DNA of 23,781 nucleotides from JAAFIP01 sp043774625 (GTDB lineage: Bacteria; Pseudomonadota; Gammaproteobacteria; Burkholderiales; Burkholderiaceae_C): contig JAYVTG010000052.1 in NCBI GenBank assembly GCA_043774625.1, forward strand, positions 1 to 23,781, written 5' to 3'. Positions 1 through 7,251 of the stretch are shown here, piece by piece. The position numbers and the translations under genes were made by a program. The first letter of the stretch is position 1. Each line of letters starts with the position of its first letter. Under the pieces are notes generated by a model. The model did no database searches. It was not told where the DNA came from and worked only from the letters and a program-made list of their open reading frames with translations.

Positions 1-1
1 T

Positions 2-168
2 TTTGAACGCGAAAGGCGCGAAAGTTACGCGAAAGTCGCGAAAAAATACAAAAAATTTATGTTTGAGATATTAGATATTTTTTTACTCAATTTTTATAAA
101 TTTAACTATTCAAAATTTGGTTTTCATTTCGCGACTTTCGCGTAACTTTCGCGTCTTTCGCGTTCAAA
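2..168. repeat. Long palindromic element, copy 1
   Basis: Two 42-base arms (2-43 and 127-168) are reverse complements except for one G/T wobble pair and enclose an 83-base AT-rich loop. Each arm is built from the unit GCGAAAG repeated about every 10-11 bases, so the arm is itself a small direct-repeat array. A second, diverged copy lies at 7252-7399. No coding sequence is visible inside. It may be a mobile palindromic element or a structured RNA or terminator. It lies just beyond the 3' end of the leftward phosphotransferase gene, so a role in ending that transcript is possible. Confidence 0.85.
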
Positions 169-222
169 GTCTTCTGTATTAATCCTTAGCGTTCAAACCC
201 CTAAGTATTTCTTGGTAAGTGT

Positions 223-1329
223 TCACCGAGCCTTTGAAGCAAAAGCCCAAGCCATCTGCGCCAAAGGCCGCGCTCCGGCTGCCGACGCTACCGCTTGGGC
301 ACTGGCTGCCGTGCCAGCCTCTACCCGTTTGGCAATGCCTTGCAAAATAGCCGCCATACGAAACAGGTTGTACGCCAGATAAAAGTTCCAGTCAGTCGCT
401 AATGCGGCAGGTGTGGCCAAAGCTGTGCGTTCGCAATACATGCGGATGTAGTCCTGCTCGCTGGGAATACCCAGTGCCGCATGGTCCAGTCCGCCAATGC
501 CGCGAAAAGCACCGGGGGGAATATGCCAAGCCATGCAGTGGTAGCTAAAGTCAGCCAGCGGATGACCGATGGTAGACAGTTCCCAGTCCAGCACAGCCAA
601 CACGCGGGGTTCGGTGGGGTGAAAAATCATGTTGTCCAGGCGGTAGTCGCCATGCACGATGGACACTTTGGATTCGTCGCGCGCGCTGGGCGGAATGTTG
701 TCGGCAAACCAGGCAATCAGGTTGTCCATTTCGACAATAGGCTGGCTCATGGGGCCTGCGCCGTCGGCACTGGCCTTGTATTGTTTGCTCCAGCGGCCAA
801 TTTGTCGTTCAAAATAATTGCCAGGCTTGCCAAAGTTAGCCAAACCCCGCTCAGCAAATTTGACGGTGTGAAGTGCAGCCTGCACGCGGTTCATTTCACT
901 GTAAATTTCGCCACGCTGTGCGGGCGTCATACCGGGCATGGCCTGGTCCCACAGCACGCGGCCTTGCACAAATTCCATTACATAAAAGGCGCGGCCAATG
1001 ACGGACTCGTCTTCGCACAAACAATGCATTTGCGCTACGGGCACGTCGGTGCCATACAGGCCTTGCATGACCGCAAATTCACGTTCTATGGCATGGGCAG
1101 AAGGCAGCAGCTTGGCCACTGGGCCGGGCTTGGCGCGCATCACATAGCTTTTGCCGGGGGTGATGAGCTTGTAGGTAGGGTTGGACTGCCCGCCATTGAA
1201 CATTTCAAGCGTCAAGGGGCCTTCAAAGCCTTCCAGATACGCTTCTAGCCAAGCGCTCAAAGCCTTGGTGTCTACCGCATGCTTGGCGGTAACCTCGCCA
1301 GTGCCCACAAAATGGTCAAAATTACCCAT
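223..1329 (-). CDS. Phosphotransferase family protein (APH/ACAD10-like)
   Basis: This is an aminoglycoside-phosphotransferase/choline-kinase-fold protein of 368 residues. The family includes the kinase-like domain of ACAD10/11, and bacterial members often sit near acyl-CoA metabolism genes; the substrate cannot be told from sequence. The catalytic loop HGDYRLDN is at about residues 226-233, the metal-binding LDWE at about 247-250, and a nucleotide-loop-like FNGGQSNPTY near residue 50. An upstream ATG at 1350 would add seven residues and overlap the regulator gene. I prefer 1329 because GGAG followed by seven bases precedes it and family members start near MG-FDHF. That GGAG lies in the last codons of the upstream crp-like gene, so the two genes are probably co-transcribed and translationally coupled. 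Confidence 0.85.
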   Translation of the reverse strand: MGNFDHFVGTGEVTAKHAVDTKALSAWLEAYLEGFEGPLTLEMFNGGQSNPTYKLITPGKSYVMRAKPGPVAKLLPSAHAIEREFAVMQGLYGTDVPVAQMHCLCEDESVIGRAFYVMEFVQGRVLWDQAMPGMTPAQRGEIYSEMNRVQAALHTVKFAERGLANFGKPGNYFERQIGRWSKQYKASADGAGPMSQPIVEMDNLIAWFADNIPPSARDESKVSIVHGDYRLDNMIFHPTEPRVLAVLDWELSTIGHPLADFSYHCMAWHIPPGAFRGIGGLDHAALGIPSEQDYIRMYCERTALATPAALATDWNFYLAYNLFRMAAILQGIAKRVEAGTAASAQAVASAAGARPLAQMAWAFASKAR

Positions 1330-1333
1330 TAAT

Positions 1334-2050
1334 TTACTCCGATTCGCCAATTTTCATCAATGCATCGCGGTTGCGCACCACCAGGCCCCCCGGTTCTACA
1401 CGAATGATGTCGTCCCGTTCCATAGCTTTAAGCTCCTGGTTCACCCGCTGACGCGATGCGCCCAGTAATTGTGCCAGCTCTTCTTGCGCCAGGTGCAGGC
1501 CAATGCGCATTTCTTCTCCGTTGGACAGGCTGGGCACACCGTAGCTGCGCACCAAGTGTAGTAACTGTTTGGCCAGGCGAGAACGCAAGGGCAGGGTATT
1601 CAAGTCTTCTACCAAGCCAAACAACTGGCGAATGCGCCGTGCTTGCAGGCGCATCAGCGCCTCGTAAAGCTCCACATGCGTCGCCAAAATTTTGCGGAAA
1701 TCGGCACGCGCCACGCACACAATGGTCGTGTCGCCGTGCGCATAGCCGTCGTGCGTACGCCGGTCGCCGTCAAACATGCTGACATCGCCAAACCAAATGC
1801 CAGGCTCGACGTAGGTCAAAGTCACCAGCTTGCCCGATACCGATGTGCTGCTGACGCGCACGGCGCCGCGCGCGCAGGCTATCCACTCGTCGGGTGTATC
1901 TCCGCGCGCGCAAATCAGCTCGCCGTCTTTGTAGCGCTTGACGTAGGTGCAGCGCAGAATGTCGTGGCGCAGGCTGGGGGACAGGGATGAAAACCAGCGA
2001 CCAGAATTGATCGCCTCGCGTTCGTCGATGGTAAGAATGGGCTCGTTCAT
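1334..2050 (-). CDS. Crp/Fnr-family transcriptional regulator
   Basis: The protein has 238 residues with the two-domain layout of Crp/Fnr regulators. An N-terminal cyclic-nucleotide-binding-type beta-roll covers about residues 25-140, with the turn GIWFGDVSMFDGDRRTHDGY at about 84-103. A C-terminal winged helix follows, with the recognition HTH LAQEELAQLLGASRQRVNQE at about 187-206. The N-terminal Cys cluster of Fnr is absent, so an iron-sulfur oxygen sensor is unlikely; the effector is unknown. The last codons carry the ribosome binding site of the phosphotransferase gene four bases downstream, so the two form a leftward operon. It is divergent from the thrS leader, and the ~190 bases between would hold both promoters. 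No strong ribosome binding site precedes the chosen ATG. Confidence 0.9.
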   Translation of the reverse strand: MNEPILTIDEREAINSGRWFSSLSPSLRHDILRCTYVKRYKDGELICARGDTPDEWIACARGAVRVSSTSVSGKLVTLTYVEPGIWFGDVSMFDGDRRTHDGYAHGDTTIVCVARADFRKILATHVELYEALMRLQARRIRQLFGLVEDLNTLPLRSRLAKQLLHLVRSYGVPSLSNGEEMRIGLHLAQEELAQLLGASRQRVNQELKAMERDDIIRVEPGGLVVRNRDALMKIGESE

Positions 2051-2163
2051 GTACAGTCGTTTCGGTGGCTTAATTTGCCTCCATTGTCACGCTTCAGACT
2101 TGCAAGCTGTCCTAGGGTTGTCACTTGTGTGTCTGGTGCAAATTGACCAGGATGTAACTTGAT

Positions 2164-2193
2164 TTACAACCCGCCCGGGCAACAGAGTAAAAT
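2164..2193 (+). promoter_or_regulatory. Candidate thrS leader promoter
   Basis: TTACAA (2164-2169) and TAAAAT (2188-2193) are separated by 18 bases, about 50 bases upstream of the leader peptide. The match to sigma-70 boxes is moderate. The position is supported mainly by the attenuator that follows. Confidence 0.35.
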
Positions 2194-2243
2194 CATTTCC
2201 ATCAACAACTTTATATGTAAGAGCGAGAAAGGCACTGCTGGTT

Positions 2244-2306
2244 ATGACACCGCGAACTACACGAACCTCCACCAGCATGCCATTTTTGGCAGCTGATTGC
2301 CTATAG
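2244..2306 (+). CDS. Threonine-rich leader peptide of thrS
   Basis: This 20-codon reading frame begins M-T-P-R-T-T-R-T-S-T-S and ends in TAG. Five of its first ten codons are Thr (ACA, ACT, ACA, ACC, ACC). GAAAGG lies about 11 bases upstream of the ATG. A perfect intrinsic terminator follows about 40 bases after the stop, and thrS starts about 100 bases after it. This is the classical layout of ribosome-mediated attenuation: shortage of charged tRNA-Thr stalls the ribosome on the Thr codons and lets transcription continue into threonyl-tRNA synthetase. The density of Thr codons immediately before a Thr-tRNA synthetase gene is hard to explain by chance. I do not know whether this leader has been described in this lineage. 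Confidence 0.75.
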   Translation: MTPRTTRTSTSMPFLAADCL

Positions 2307-2307
2307 T

Positions 2308-2346
2308 CCGCGTGTAGATTGCGCAAGCAGCTACTAAAATAATAGC
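2308..2346 (+). repeat. Dispersed ~40-bp repeat, copy 1
   Basis: The core TGCGCAAGCAGCTACTAA is followed by AATAATAGC, matching the family consensus (GCCAGCGTGGAATATG, then CGCAAGCAGCTAT, then TAAAATAGTAGC). This copy lies between the leader peptide and the terminator of thrS and supplies the spacer and part of the pairings of the attenuator. Confidence 0.7.
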
Positions 2347-2354
2347 AAACGCGG
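2308..2354 (+). promoter_or_regulatory. Antiterminator pairing of the thrS attenuator
   Basis: CCGCGT (2308-2313), immediately after the leader stop codon, is complementary to ACGCGG (2349-2354), the 5' arm of the terminator. A ribosome that reaches the stop codon would cover the first segment and let the terminator form; one stalled on the Thr codons would leave it free. A second pairing, AGCTGATTGC (2291-2300) with GCAAGCAGCT (2323-2332), has one mismatch and could act as a pause or protector helix. The pairings are read from sequence; the mechanism is inferred. Confidence 0.6.
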
Positions 2355-2374
2355 CTACTTGCCGCGTTTTTTTT
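2347..2374 (+). terminator. Intrinsic terminator of the thrS attenuator
   Basis: AAACGCGGC (2347-2355) and GCCGCGTTT (2361-2369) form a perfect 9-bp stem with a 5-base loop, followed by an uninterrupted run of T to 2374. It lies about 30 bases upstream of the thrS start, so unconditional action would silence thrS. This supports a conditional attenuator. Confidence 0.85.
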
Positions 2375-2405
2375 CGCACATTTTTATCCGACAAGAGAAT
2401 TCACC

Positions 2406-4325
2406 ATGGTTCAAATCACACTCCCCGACGGTTCCCTGCGCGACTACCCGGGCCCTGTCACGGTCGCAGAAGTGGCGGCGTCTATTGGCGCTGGCCTGGC
2501 CAAGGCCGCGCTGGCTGGCAAGGTGGGGCAGGGCGACGCTGCCAAGGTGGTTGACACCAGCTACAGCATTGAGAGTGACGAAAAACTGTCCATCATCACA
2601 GCCAAAGACGCTGACGGCCTGGAGGTGATTCGCCACAGCACCGCCCACTTGTTGGCCTACGCGGTGAAAGAGTTGTTCCCCGACGCGCAGGTCACCATTG
2701 GCCCGGTCATTGAAAATGGCTTTTTCTACGATTTTTCCTATAAGCGACCGTTCACATTGGACGATTTGGCTGTGATCGAGAAAAAGATGACCGAACTGGC
2801 CAATAAGGACGAGTCCGTTACGCGCCGCGTACTGCCGCGCGACGCGGCCGTTGCGTACTTTAAAAGTTTGGGCGAAAACTATAAAGCCGAGATAATTTCC
2901 AGCATCCCAGCGGGCGAAGATGTGTCGCTGTACAAAGAAGGCGCGTTTGAAGACCTGTGCCGTGGCCCCCACGTGCCGTCCACGGGCAAGCTCAAGCATT
3001 TCAAGCTGATGAAATTGGCTGGCGCCTACTGGCGCGGTGACCACCGCAACGAGATGCTGCAACGCATCTACGGCACAGCCTGGGCCACCAAAGACGAGCT
3101 GCAACAGCATTTGACGATGCTGGAAGAAGCCGAAAAACGCGACCACCGCAAACTGGGCCGCGAGCTCGATTTATTCCACATTGACGAGCATGCGCCCGGC
3201 ACCGTGTTTTGGCACCCCAAGGGCTGGACGCTGTGGCAGCAGGTCGAGCAATACATGCGCAAGGTGTATGAAGACAACGGCTACCAGGAGGTCAAGGGCC
3301 CGCAGATCATTGACAAAAGCCTGTGGGAAAAGTCTGGCCACTGGGACAAGTACAAAGAAAACATGTTTGTCACCGAGAGCGAGAAGCGTGACTACGCCTT
3401 AAAGCCGATGAACTGCCCAGGCCACATCCTGATTTACAAACAAGGTCTGAAAAGCTACCGCGATTTGCCGCTGCGTTTTGGCGAATTTGGCAACTGCCAC
3501 CGCAATGAACCTTCTGGCGGCTTGCACGGCATCATGCGGGTGCGGGCGTTTACGCAAGACGATGGCCATATTTTTTGCACCGAGGACCAAATTCTGGCTG
3601 AAGTAATCGCTTTCACGACGCTTTTGAAGAAGGTGTATGCCGATTTTGGCTTCCATGACATCATCTACAAGTTGTCCACGCGCCCCGAAAAGCGCATCGG
3701 CAGCGAAGAAAGCTGGGACAAGGCCGAAAACGCCTTGGCCGAAGGCCTGAAAGCCTCAGGCTGCAATTTTGAGTATTTGCCAGGTGAGGGCGCTTTTTAC
3801 GGCCCCAAAATCGAATACACCCTGAAAGACGCGCTGGGCCGCCCCTGGCAGTGCGGCACGATGCAGGTAGACCCGAACATGCCCGAGCGGCTGGACGCGG
3901 ACTTTGTAGGCGAAGACGGTGCCCGCCACCGCCCCATCATGCTGCACCGCGCGATTGTGGGCAGTTTGGAGCGTTTTATCGGTATTTTGATCGAGCAGCA
4001 CTCGGGCGCGCTGCCTGTTTGGCTGGCGCCGGCACAGGTGATCGTCTGCGGAATTACCGATGCGCAAGCCGATTATGTGGTCGAAATCGCAAAAAAGCTG
4101 AAAAATCAAGGGCTTAGAGCGGTTACCGATTTGCGAAATGAGAAAATAACGCTTAAAATACGGGAGCATTCGATGCAAAAGCTGCCTTACATCTTGGTCG
4201 TTGGCGACAAAGAGAAGGCAACTGGCAGCGTTGCAGTGCGCGCCCGGGGTAATGTAGACCTCGGGGTGATGCCGTTTGATGACTTTGTTTTGAAGATCGC
4301 CAGCGACATCGCATCCAAAGCCTGA
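2406..4325 (+). CDS. thrS: Threonyl-tRNA synthetase
   Basis: This class II synthetase of 639 residues charges tRNA-Thr in the cytoplasm. The domain order is standard: TGS (about 1-62); N2 editing domain with HSTAH at 77-81 and the DLCRGPHVP segment; catalytic core with MNCPGHI, motif 2 in FGNCHRNEPSGGLHGIMRV, DDGHIFC, and motif 3 in MLHRAIVGSLERFIG; and a C-terminal anticodon-binding domain (about 535-639). The Cys and His residues expected to bind zinc are present. The length is near the 642 of E. coli ThrRS. No strong Shine-Dalgarno sequence precedes the ATG (AAGAGAATTCACC). Expression is probably controlled by the threonine attenuator at 2244-2374. infC follows after about 145 bases, as in many proteobacteria. 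Confidence 0.98.
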   Translation: MVQITLPDGSLRDYPGPVTVAEVAASIGAGLAKAALAGKVGQGDAAKVVDTSYSIESDEKLSIITAKDADGLEVIRHSTAHLLAYAVKELFPDAQVTIGPVIENGFFYDFSYKRPFTLDDLAVIEKKMTELANKDESVTRRVLPRDAAVAYFKSLGENYKAEIISSIPAGEDVSLYKEGAFEDLCRGPHVPSTGKLKHFKLMKLAGAYWRGDHRNEMLQRIYGTAWATKDELQQHLTMLEEAEKRDHRKLGRELDLFHIDEHAPGTVFWHPKGWTLWQQVEQYMRKVYEDNGYQEVKGPQIIDKSLWEKSGHWDKYKENMFVTESEKRDYALKPMNCPGHILIYKQGLKSYRDLPLRFGEFGNCHRNEPSGGLHGIMRVRAFTQDDGHIFCTEDQILAEVIAFTTLLKKVYADFGFHDIIYKLSTRPEKRIGSEESWDKAENALAEGLKASGCNFEYLPGEGAFYGPKIEYTLKDALGRPWQCGTMQVDPNMPERLDADFVGEDGARHRPIMLHRAIVGSLERFIGILIEQHSGALPVWLAPAQVIVCGITDAQADYVVEIAKKLKNQGLRAVTDLRNEKITLKIREHSMQKLPYILVVGDKEKATGSVAVRARGNVDLGVMPFDDFVLKIASDIASKA

Positions 4326-4398
4326 TTTTTAGCCTTTCTCGCGCAGCATAAGCGCCCATTTACACGGGTCATTTTTTTGCACCATTTATAGTGGTGAG

Positions 4399-4436
4399 CC
4401 GCATGTAATATGCGCAAGCAGCTATGCTTTTAATAG
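4399..4436 (+). repeat. Dispersed ~40-bp repeat, copy 2
   Basis: ATATGCGCAAGCAGCTAT followed by GCTTTTAATAG matches the repeat core and tail. It lies in the untranslated region between thrS and infC, about 20 bases before the infC ribosome binding site. Confidence 0.7.
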
Positions 4437-4470
4437 TGACAGTTATTAAGTTAACAAAAGGAATTGAACC

Positions 4471-5211
4471 ATCGCTACCGCACCATACAGGCCCGCAGTT
4501 CCGCGCCCGCCACGCCCACCGCGCCAGTCGCGTTATCACCGCGAAGAGCGCAAACACCGCTTAAACCGTGAAATCATGGCCCCCGAAGTTCGGGTCTCTG
4601 GCCCAGACAACGAGCCCATGGGCGTGATGAGTATGTCGGAAGCCCTGCGCCTGGCCAACGAAATGGAAGTGGATGTGGTTGAAATTGCAGCGACGGCAGT
4701 GCCGCCAGTCGTGCGGTTGATGGATTACGGCAAGTTCAAGTACCAAGAGCAGAAGAAAGAACACGAAGCCAAGCTCAAGCAAAACGTGATCGAGATCAAA
4801 GAGATCAAGTTTCGCCCGGGGACGGACGATGGTGACTACAACATCAAGATGCGCAATATCAGGCGCTTTTTGGACGATGGTGACAAGGTCAAGGTGACTT
4901 TGCGCTTTCGGGGGCGCGAGATTACGCACCAGGAATTGGGCATGGCTCTGTTGGTAAAAATTAAAGACGAGTTGGCTGATTCGATCATTGTGGAGAGCAT
5001 GCCCAAGTTGGAAGGGCGCCAGATGATCATGATGATTGCACCGGGCAAGAAGAAGCCGGGTGGCGGTAAACCTGCTGCGCATGCTGCAGGGTCCAAGGCG
5101 CCAGCGCCTACTGCCAAACCGGTTGTAAAAGTTGCTGAAGTTGAAGGAAATATGGCTTCTGCCAGCGTGGTTACTGCGCAAGCAGCTACAGAAAACGTAG
5201 CGCCGCAGTAA
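4471..5211 (+). CDS. infC: Translation initiation factor IF-3, ATC start
   Basis: IF3 binds the 30S subunit, blocks premature 50S joining and proofreads the start codon. The N-domain includes RLNREIMAPEVRVSG, the linker VVRLMDYGKFKYQEQ, and the C-domain EIKFRPGTDDGDYNIKMRNI and EGRQMIMMIAPGKK. I place the start at ATC (4471) because AAAAGGA ends eight bases upstream and the frame from there encodes the expected basic lead-in up to RLNREI. The first in-frame ATG (4576) would delete part of the N-domain. Rare AUU/AUC starts are the known basis of IF3 autoregulation. The length is about 246 residues, longer than the ~180 of E. coli, because of a low-complexity Ala/Lys/Pro-rich tail. The end of that tail is encoded by a dispersed-repeat copy (5161-5201). 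Confidence 0.95.
   Translation: MATAPYRPAVPRPPRPPRQSRYHREERKHRLNREIMAPEVRVSGPDNEPMGVMSMSEALRLANEMEVDVVEIAATAVPPVVRLMDYGKFKYQEQKKEHEAKLKQNVIEIKEIKFRPGTDDGDYNIKMRNIRRFLDDGDKVKVTLRFRGREITHQELGMALLVKIKDELADSIIVESMPKLEGRQMIMMIAPGKKKPGGGKPAAHAAGSKAPAPTAKPVVKVAEVEGNMASASVVTAQAATENVAPQ
5161..5201 (+). repeat. Dispersed ~40-bp repeat, copy 3, inside infC
   Basis: GCCAGCGTGGTTAC, then TGCGCAAGCAGCTACA and AACGTAGC match the consensus along its length. It is translated in frame as the C-terminal end of IF3 (around VTAQAATENVA), so the repeat seems to have been accepted as a coding extension. Confidence 0.75.
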
Positions 5212-5335
5212 TGGTGAAGCTAGGTTGAAGCTAAGTAGATGAGATGGATTTTGCGTGTTCAGGTTTGGTCACCGGTGCACTGCAAAGGTAGTAAGCCTAA
5301 AGGTTTGCCACCATAAACGCTCGGGGCCAACAAGG

Positions 5336-5352
5336 CTGCCAATGTTTGGCAG
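5336..5352 (+). promoter_or_regulatory. Hairpin in the infC-rpmI spacer
   Basis: CTGCCAA and TTGGCAG form a perfect 7-bp stem with a 3-base loop in the 175-base spacer before rpmI. Ribosomal protein bL20 represses rpmI-rplT through mRNA structures in E. coli and Bacillus. This hairpin is a candidate element of that kind, but no known bL20 site is recognisable. Confidence 0.3.
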
Positions 5353-5386
5353 ACGCCTCGCGAGCTAAACGTGAAGGAGCATCCAA

Positions 5387-5593
5387 ATGCCCAAAATGAA
5401 GACCAAGAGCAGCGCGAAAAAGCGCTTTCGAGTTCGTCCCGGTGGCACCGTTAAACGCGGCCAAGCTTTCAAGCGTCACATCTTGACGAAGAAAACCACC
5501 AAAAACAAGCGTCACTTGCGTGGTGCAGTTGCTGTGCATGAGACCAATATGGGTCACGTAGCGCAAATGCTGCCCGGCATGGGCGTGAAGTAA
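5387..5593 (+). CDS. rpmI: 50S ribosomal protein bL35
   Basis: This small basic 68-residue protein of the large subunit begins MPKMKTKSSAKKRFRV, the hallmark of bL35, and contains RRGQAF-like VKRGQAFKRHILTKKTTK and RHLRGA. GAAGGAG precedes the ATG at good spacing. It lies between infC and rplT in the conserved infC-rpmI-rplT order, with 22 bases to rplT. Confidence 0.97.
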   Translation: MPKMKTKSSAKKRFRVRPGGTVKRGQAFKRHILTKKTTKNKRHLRGAVAVHETNMGHVAQMLPGMGVK

Positions 5594-5615
5594 CCGACGA
5601 ATAAGGAGTAAATAT

Positions 5616-5975
5616 ATGCCTCGCGTAAAACGTGGTGTTACGGCACGTGCCCGTCACAAAAAAGTTCTAGCCCTTGCAAAAGGTTTCCGCGGTCGCCGCG
5701 GTAATGTCTTCCGCATCGCCAAAGAAGCGGTGATGAAGGCCGGTCAATACGCATACCGCGACCGCCGCACTAAAAAGCGCGTGTTTCGCCAGTTGTGGAT
5801 TGCCCGTATCAACGCCGCAGCCCGCCAGTGCGGCCTGACCTACAGCCAGTTTGCCAACGGTATCCGCAAAGCCGGCATCGAAATCGACCGCAAAGTCTTG
5901 TCTGACATGGCTATCCATGACATGCCCGCTTTTACGGCTATCGTGAACCAGGTCAAAGCCAAGCTGGCAGCTTAA
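5616..5975 (+). CDS. rplT: 50S ribosomal protein bL20
   Basis: The 119-residue bL20 binds 23S rRNA early in 50S assembly and is a known translational repressor of its own operon. It starts MPRVKRGVTARARHKKVL and continues with AKGFRGRRGNVFRIAKEAV and YRDRRTKKRVFRQLWIARIN, all family signatures. AAGGAG lies at correct spacing in the 22-base gap after rpmI. A strong terminator-like hairpin follows at 6027. Confidence 0.97.
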   Translation: MPRVKRGVTARARHKKVLALAKGFRGRRGNVFRIAKEAVMKAGQYAYRDRRTKKRVFRQLWIARINAAARQCGLTYSQFANGIRKAGIEIDRKVLSDMAIHDMPAFTAIVNQVKAKLAA

Positions 5976-5991
5976 ATTCACGCCGCAGTCC

Positions 5992-6021
5992 GCTATTTAT
6001 TTAATAGCTGCTCGCGCATAT
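5992..6021 (-). repeat. Dispersed ~40-bp repeat, copy 4
   Basis: Read on the minus strand this gives ATATGCGCGAGCAGCTATTA followed by AATAAATAGC, matching the family core and tail. The flanks TTTATTTA and TAAATAAA are mutually complementary and extend the element into a hairpin. It lies between rplT and the terminator upstream of pheS. Confidence 0.7.
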
Positions 6022-6026
6022 AAATA

Positions 6027-6068
6027 AAGGGCTAGCGCTTGAAAAAGCACTGGCCCTTGTTATTTTTT
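6027..6068 (+). terminator. Terminator-like hairpin between rplT and pheS
   Basis: The 14-base arms at 6027-6040 and 6045-6058 pair with one G-U and one mismatch around a GAAA tetraloop, followed by GTTATTTTTT. This would end or reduce read-through from the ribosomal protein genes before pheS. Confidence 0.75.
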
Positions 6069-6095
6069 GTCATGATTTTGAGTCGTCCGGATAGT
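6067..6095 (+). promoter_or_regulatory. Candidate pheST promoter
   Basis: TTGTCA (6067-6072) and GATAGT (6090-6095) are spaced by 17 bases, directly after the terminator and about 60 bases before pheS. The -35 box is 5/6 and the -10 box 4/6 consensus. Its place after a terminator makes a separate promoter reasonable. Confidence 0.5.
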
Positions 6096-6157
6096 TTGTT
6101 GATCCAAGCAGGTTATCCGCACCACTTCACGTCTTTTGTCTGATTGTTAGCAACTCT

Positions 6158-7237
6158 ATGAGCGATCTTGATTCCATTCTTGCCAGTGCGACAGCCGCAT
6201 TTGCCGCTGCCGCAACACCCGCCGAGCTGGAAAATGCCAAAGCCGCTTTTCTGGGTAAAGCGGGCAAGCTTACCGATTTGATGAAAGGCATGGCCGCTCT
6301 TGCGGTGGAAGAAAAGAAGACCCGTGGCGCTGCGATCAACGTCACCAAACAGGCGGTTGAAGCCGCCTTGACTGCCCGCCGCCAAGCGCTGCTTGATGCC
6401 GAGCTGGAAACCCAATTGAAAGCCGAAGCGCTGGATGTGACTTTGCCGGGCCGCCAGCGCGGCACGGGTGGTTTGCACCCGATTGCCTTGGCCTGGGAGC
6501 GTATCGAGTTCATCTTCAACAGCATGGGTTTTGACGTGGCCGATGGCCCCGAGATTGAGAACGACTGGTACAACTTCACGTCGCTGAATAACCCGCCGAA
6601 CCACCCCGCGCGTTCCATGCAAGACACGTTTTACGTGGACATGCAAGATGAGGGTGGCCTGCCGCTGTGCCTGCGCACGCACACCAGCCCGATGCAGACG
6701 CGCTACGCCGTGGCGCATGCCAAGCAGCACGCAGCGGGCATGACAAAGGGCCTGGATGGCGCCATGCAAGCCAGTGGCACCATGCCCGAGATTCGCGTGA
6801 TCGCCCCAGGTCGCACCTACCGTGTGGACAGCGACGCTACCCATTCGCCCATGTTCCACCAGTTTGAAGGCCTGTGGCTGGGTGAGAACGTGAGTTTTAA
6901 GGACTTGAAGGTTACCTTTCTCAACTTTTGCAAGGCCTTCTTTGAAACCGACGATTTGACACTGCGTTTTAGACCCAGCTACTTCCCGTTTACCGAGCCG
7001 AGTGCTGAGATTGATATTGCTTTTAGCACGGGCCCCCTGGCGGGCCGTTGGTTGGAGGTGGCAGGCTCTGGTCAGGTGCACCCGCAGGTGGTGCGTAACA
7101 TGGGCCTGGATCCGGAAAAGATTATTGGTTTCGCCTTTGGGTCGGGTATTGACCGGCTGGCTATGCTGCGATATGGGGTGAACGACTTGAGGTTGTTTTT
7201 TGAGAACGATGTGCGGTTTTTGGGGCAGTTTCGTTAG
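6158..7237 (+). CDS. pheS: Phenylalanyl-tRNA synthetase alpha subunit
   Basis: This is the catalytic subunit of the (alpha-beta)2 PheRS, with 359 residues. An Ala-rich N-terminal coiled-coil (about 1-95) precedes the class II core. Core signatures are SMQDTFYV (153-160), LRTHTSPMQTR, motif 2-type FHQFEGLWLG (233-242), FRPSYFPFTEPS (271-282), and motif 3 GSGIDRLAMLRYG (328-340). The region between THTSPMQ and IRVIAPGRTYR is about 20 residues longer than in E. coli as I remember it. The ATG at 6158 has only a weak ribosome binding site. pheT follows after a gap of about 206 bases, wide for this pair, because a palindromic element occupies it. Confidence 0.97.
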   Translation: MSDLDSILASATAAFAAAATPAELENAKAAFLGKAGKLTDLMKGMAALAVEEKKTRGAAINVTKQAVEAALTARRQALLDAELETQLKAEALDVTLPGRQRGTGGLHPIALAWERIEFIFNSMGFDVADGPEIENDWYNFTSLNNPPNHPARSMQDTFYVDMQDEGGLPLCLRTHTSPMQTRYAVAHAKQHAAGMTKGLDGAMQASGTMPEIRVIAPGRTYRVDSDATHSPMFHQFEGLWLGENVSFKDLKVTFLNFCKAFFETDDLTLRFRPSYFPFTEPSAEIDIAFSTGPLAGRWLEVAGSGQVHPQVVRNMGLDPEKIIGFAFGSGIDRLAMLRYGVNDLRLFFENDVRFLGQFR

Positions 7238-7251
7238 GTTTGGGTCGAAGA

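Noticed and set aside
1..170. CRISPR-like array from the repeated GCGAAAG units
   Set aside because: The units are 7-8 bases with spacers of only 3-4 bases, and they form a palindrome. This is not the repeat-spacer layout of CRISPR.
6072..6143. Short reading frame before pheS as a phenylalanine leader peptide
   Set aside because: It has only two Phe codons, near its end, and lies after the terminator rather than before it. Its ATG overlaps the -35 box of the predicted promoter.
6113..7081. Long leftward open frame opposite pheS
   Set aside because: It lies entirely antisense to a clear pheS and its translation has no domain features. It is explained by the codon bias of pheS.
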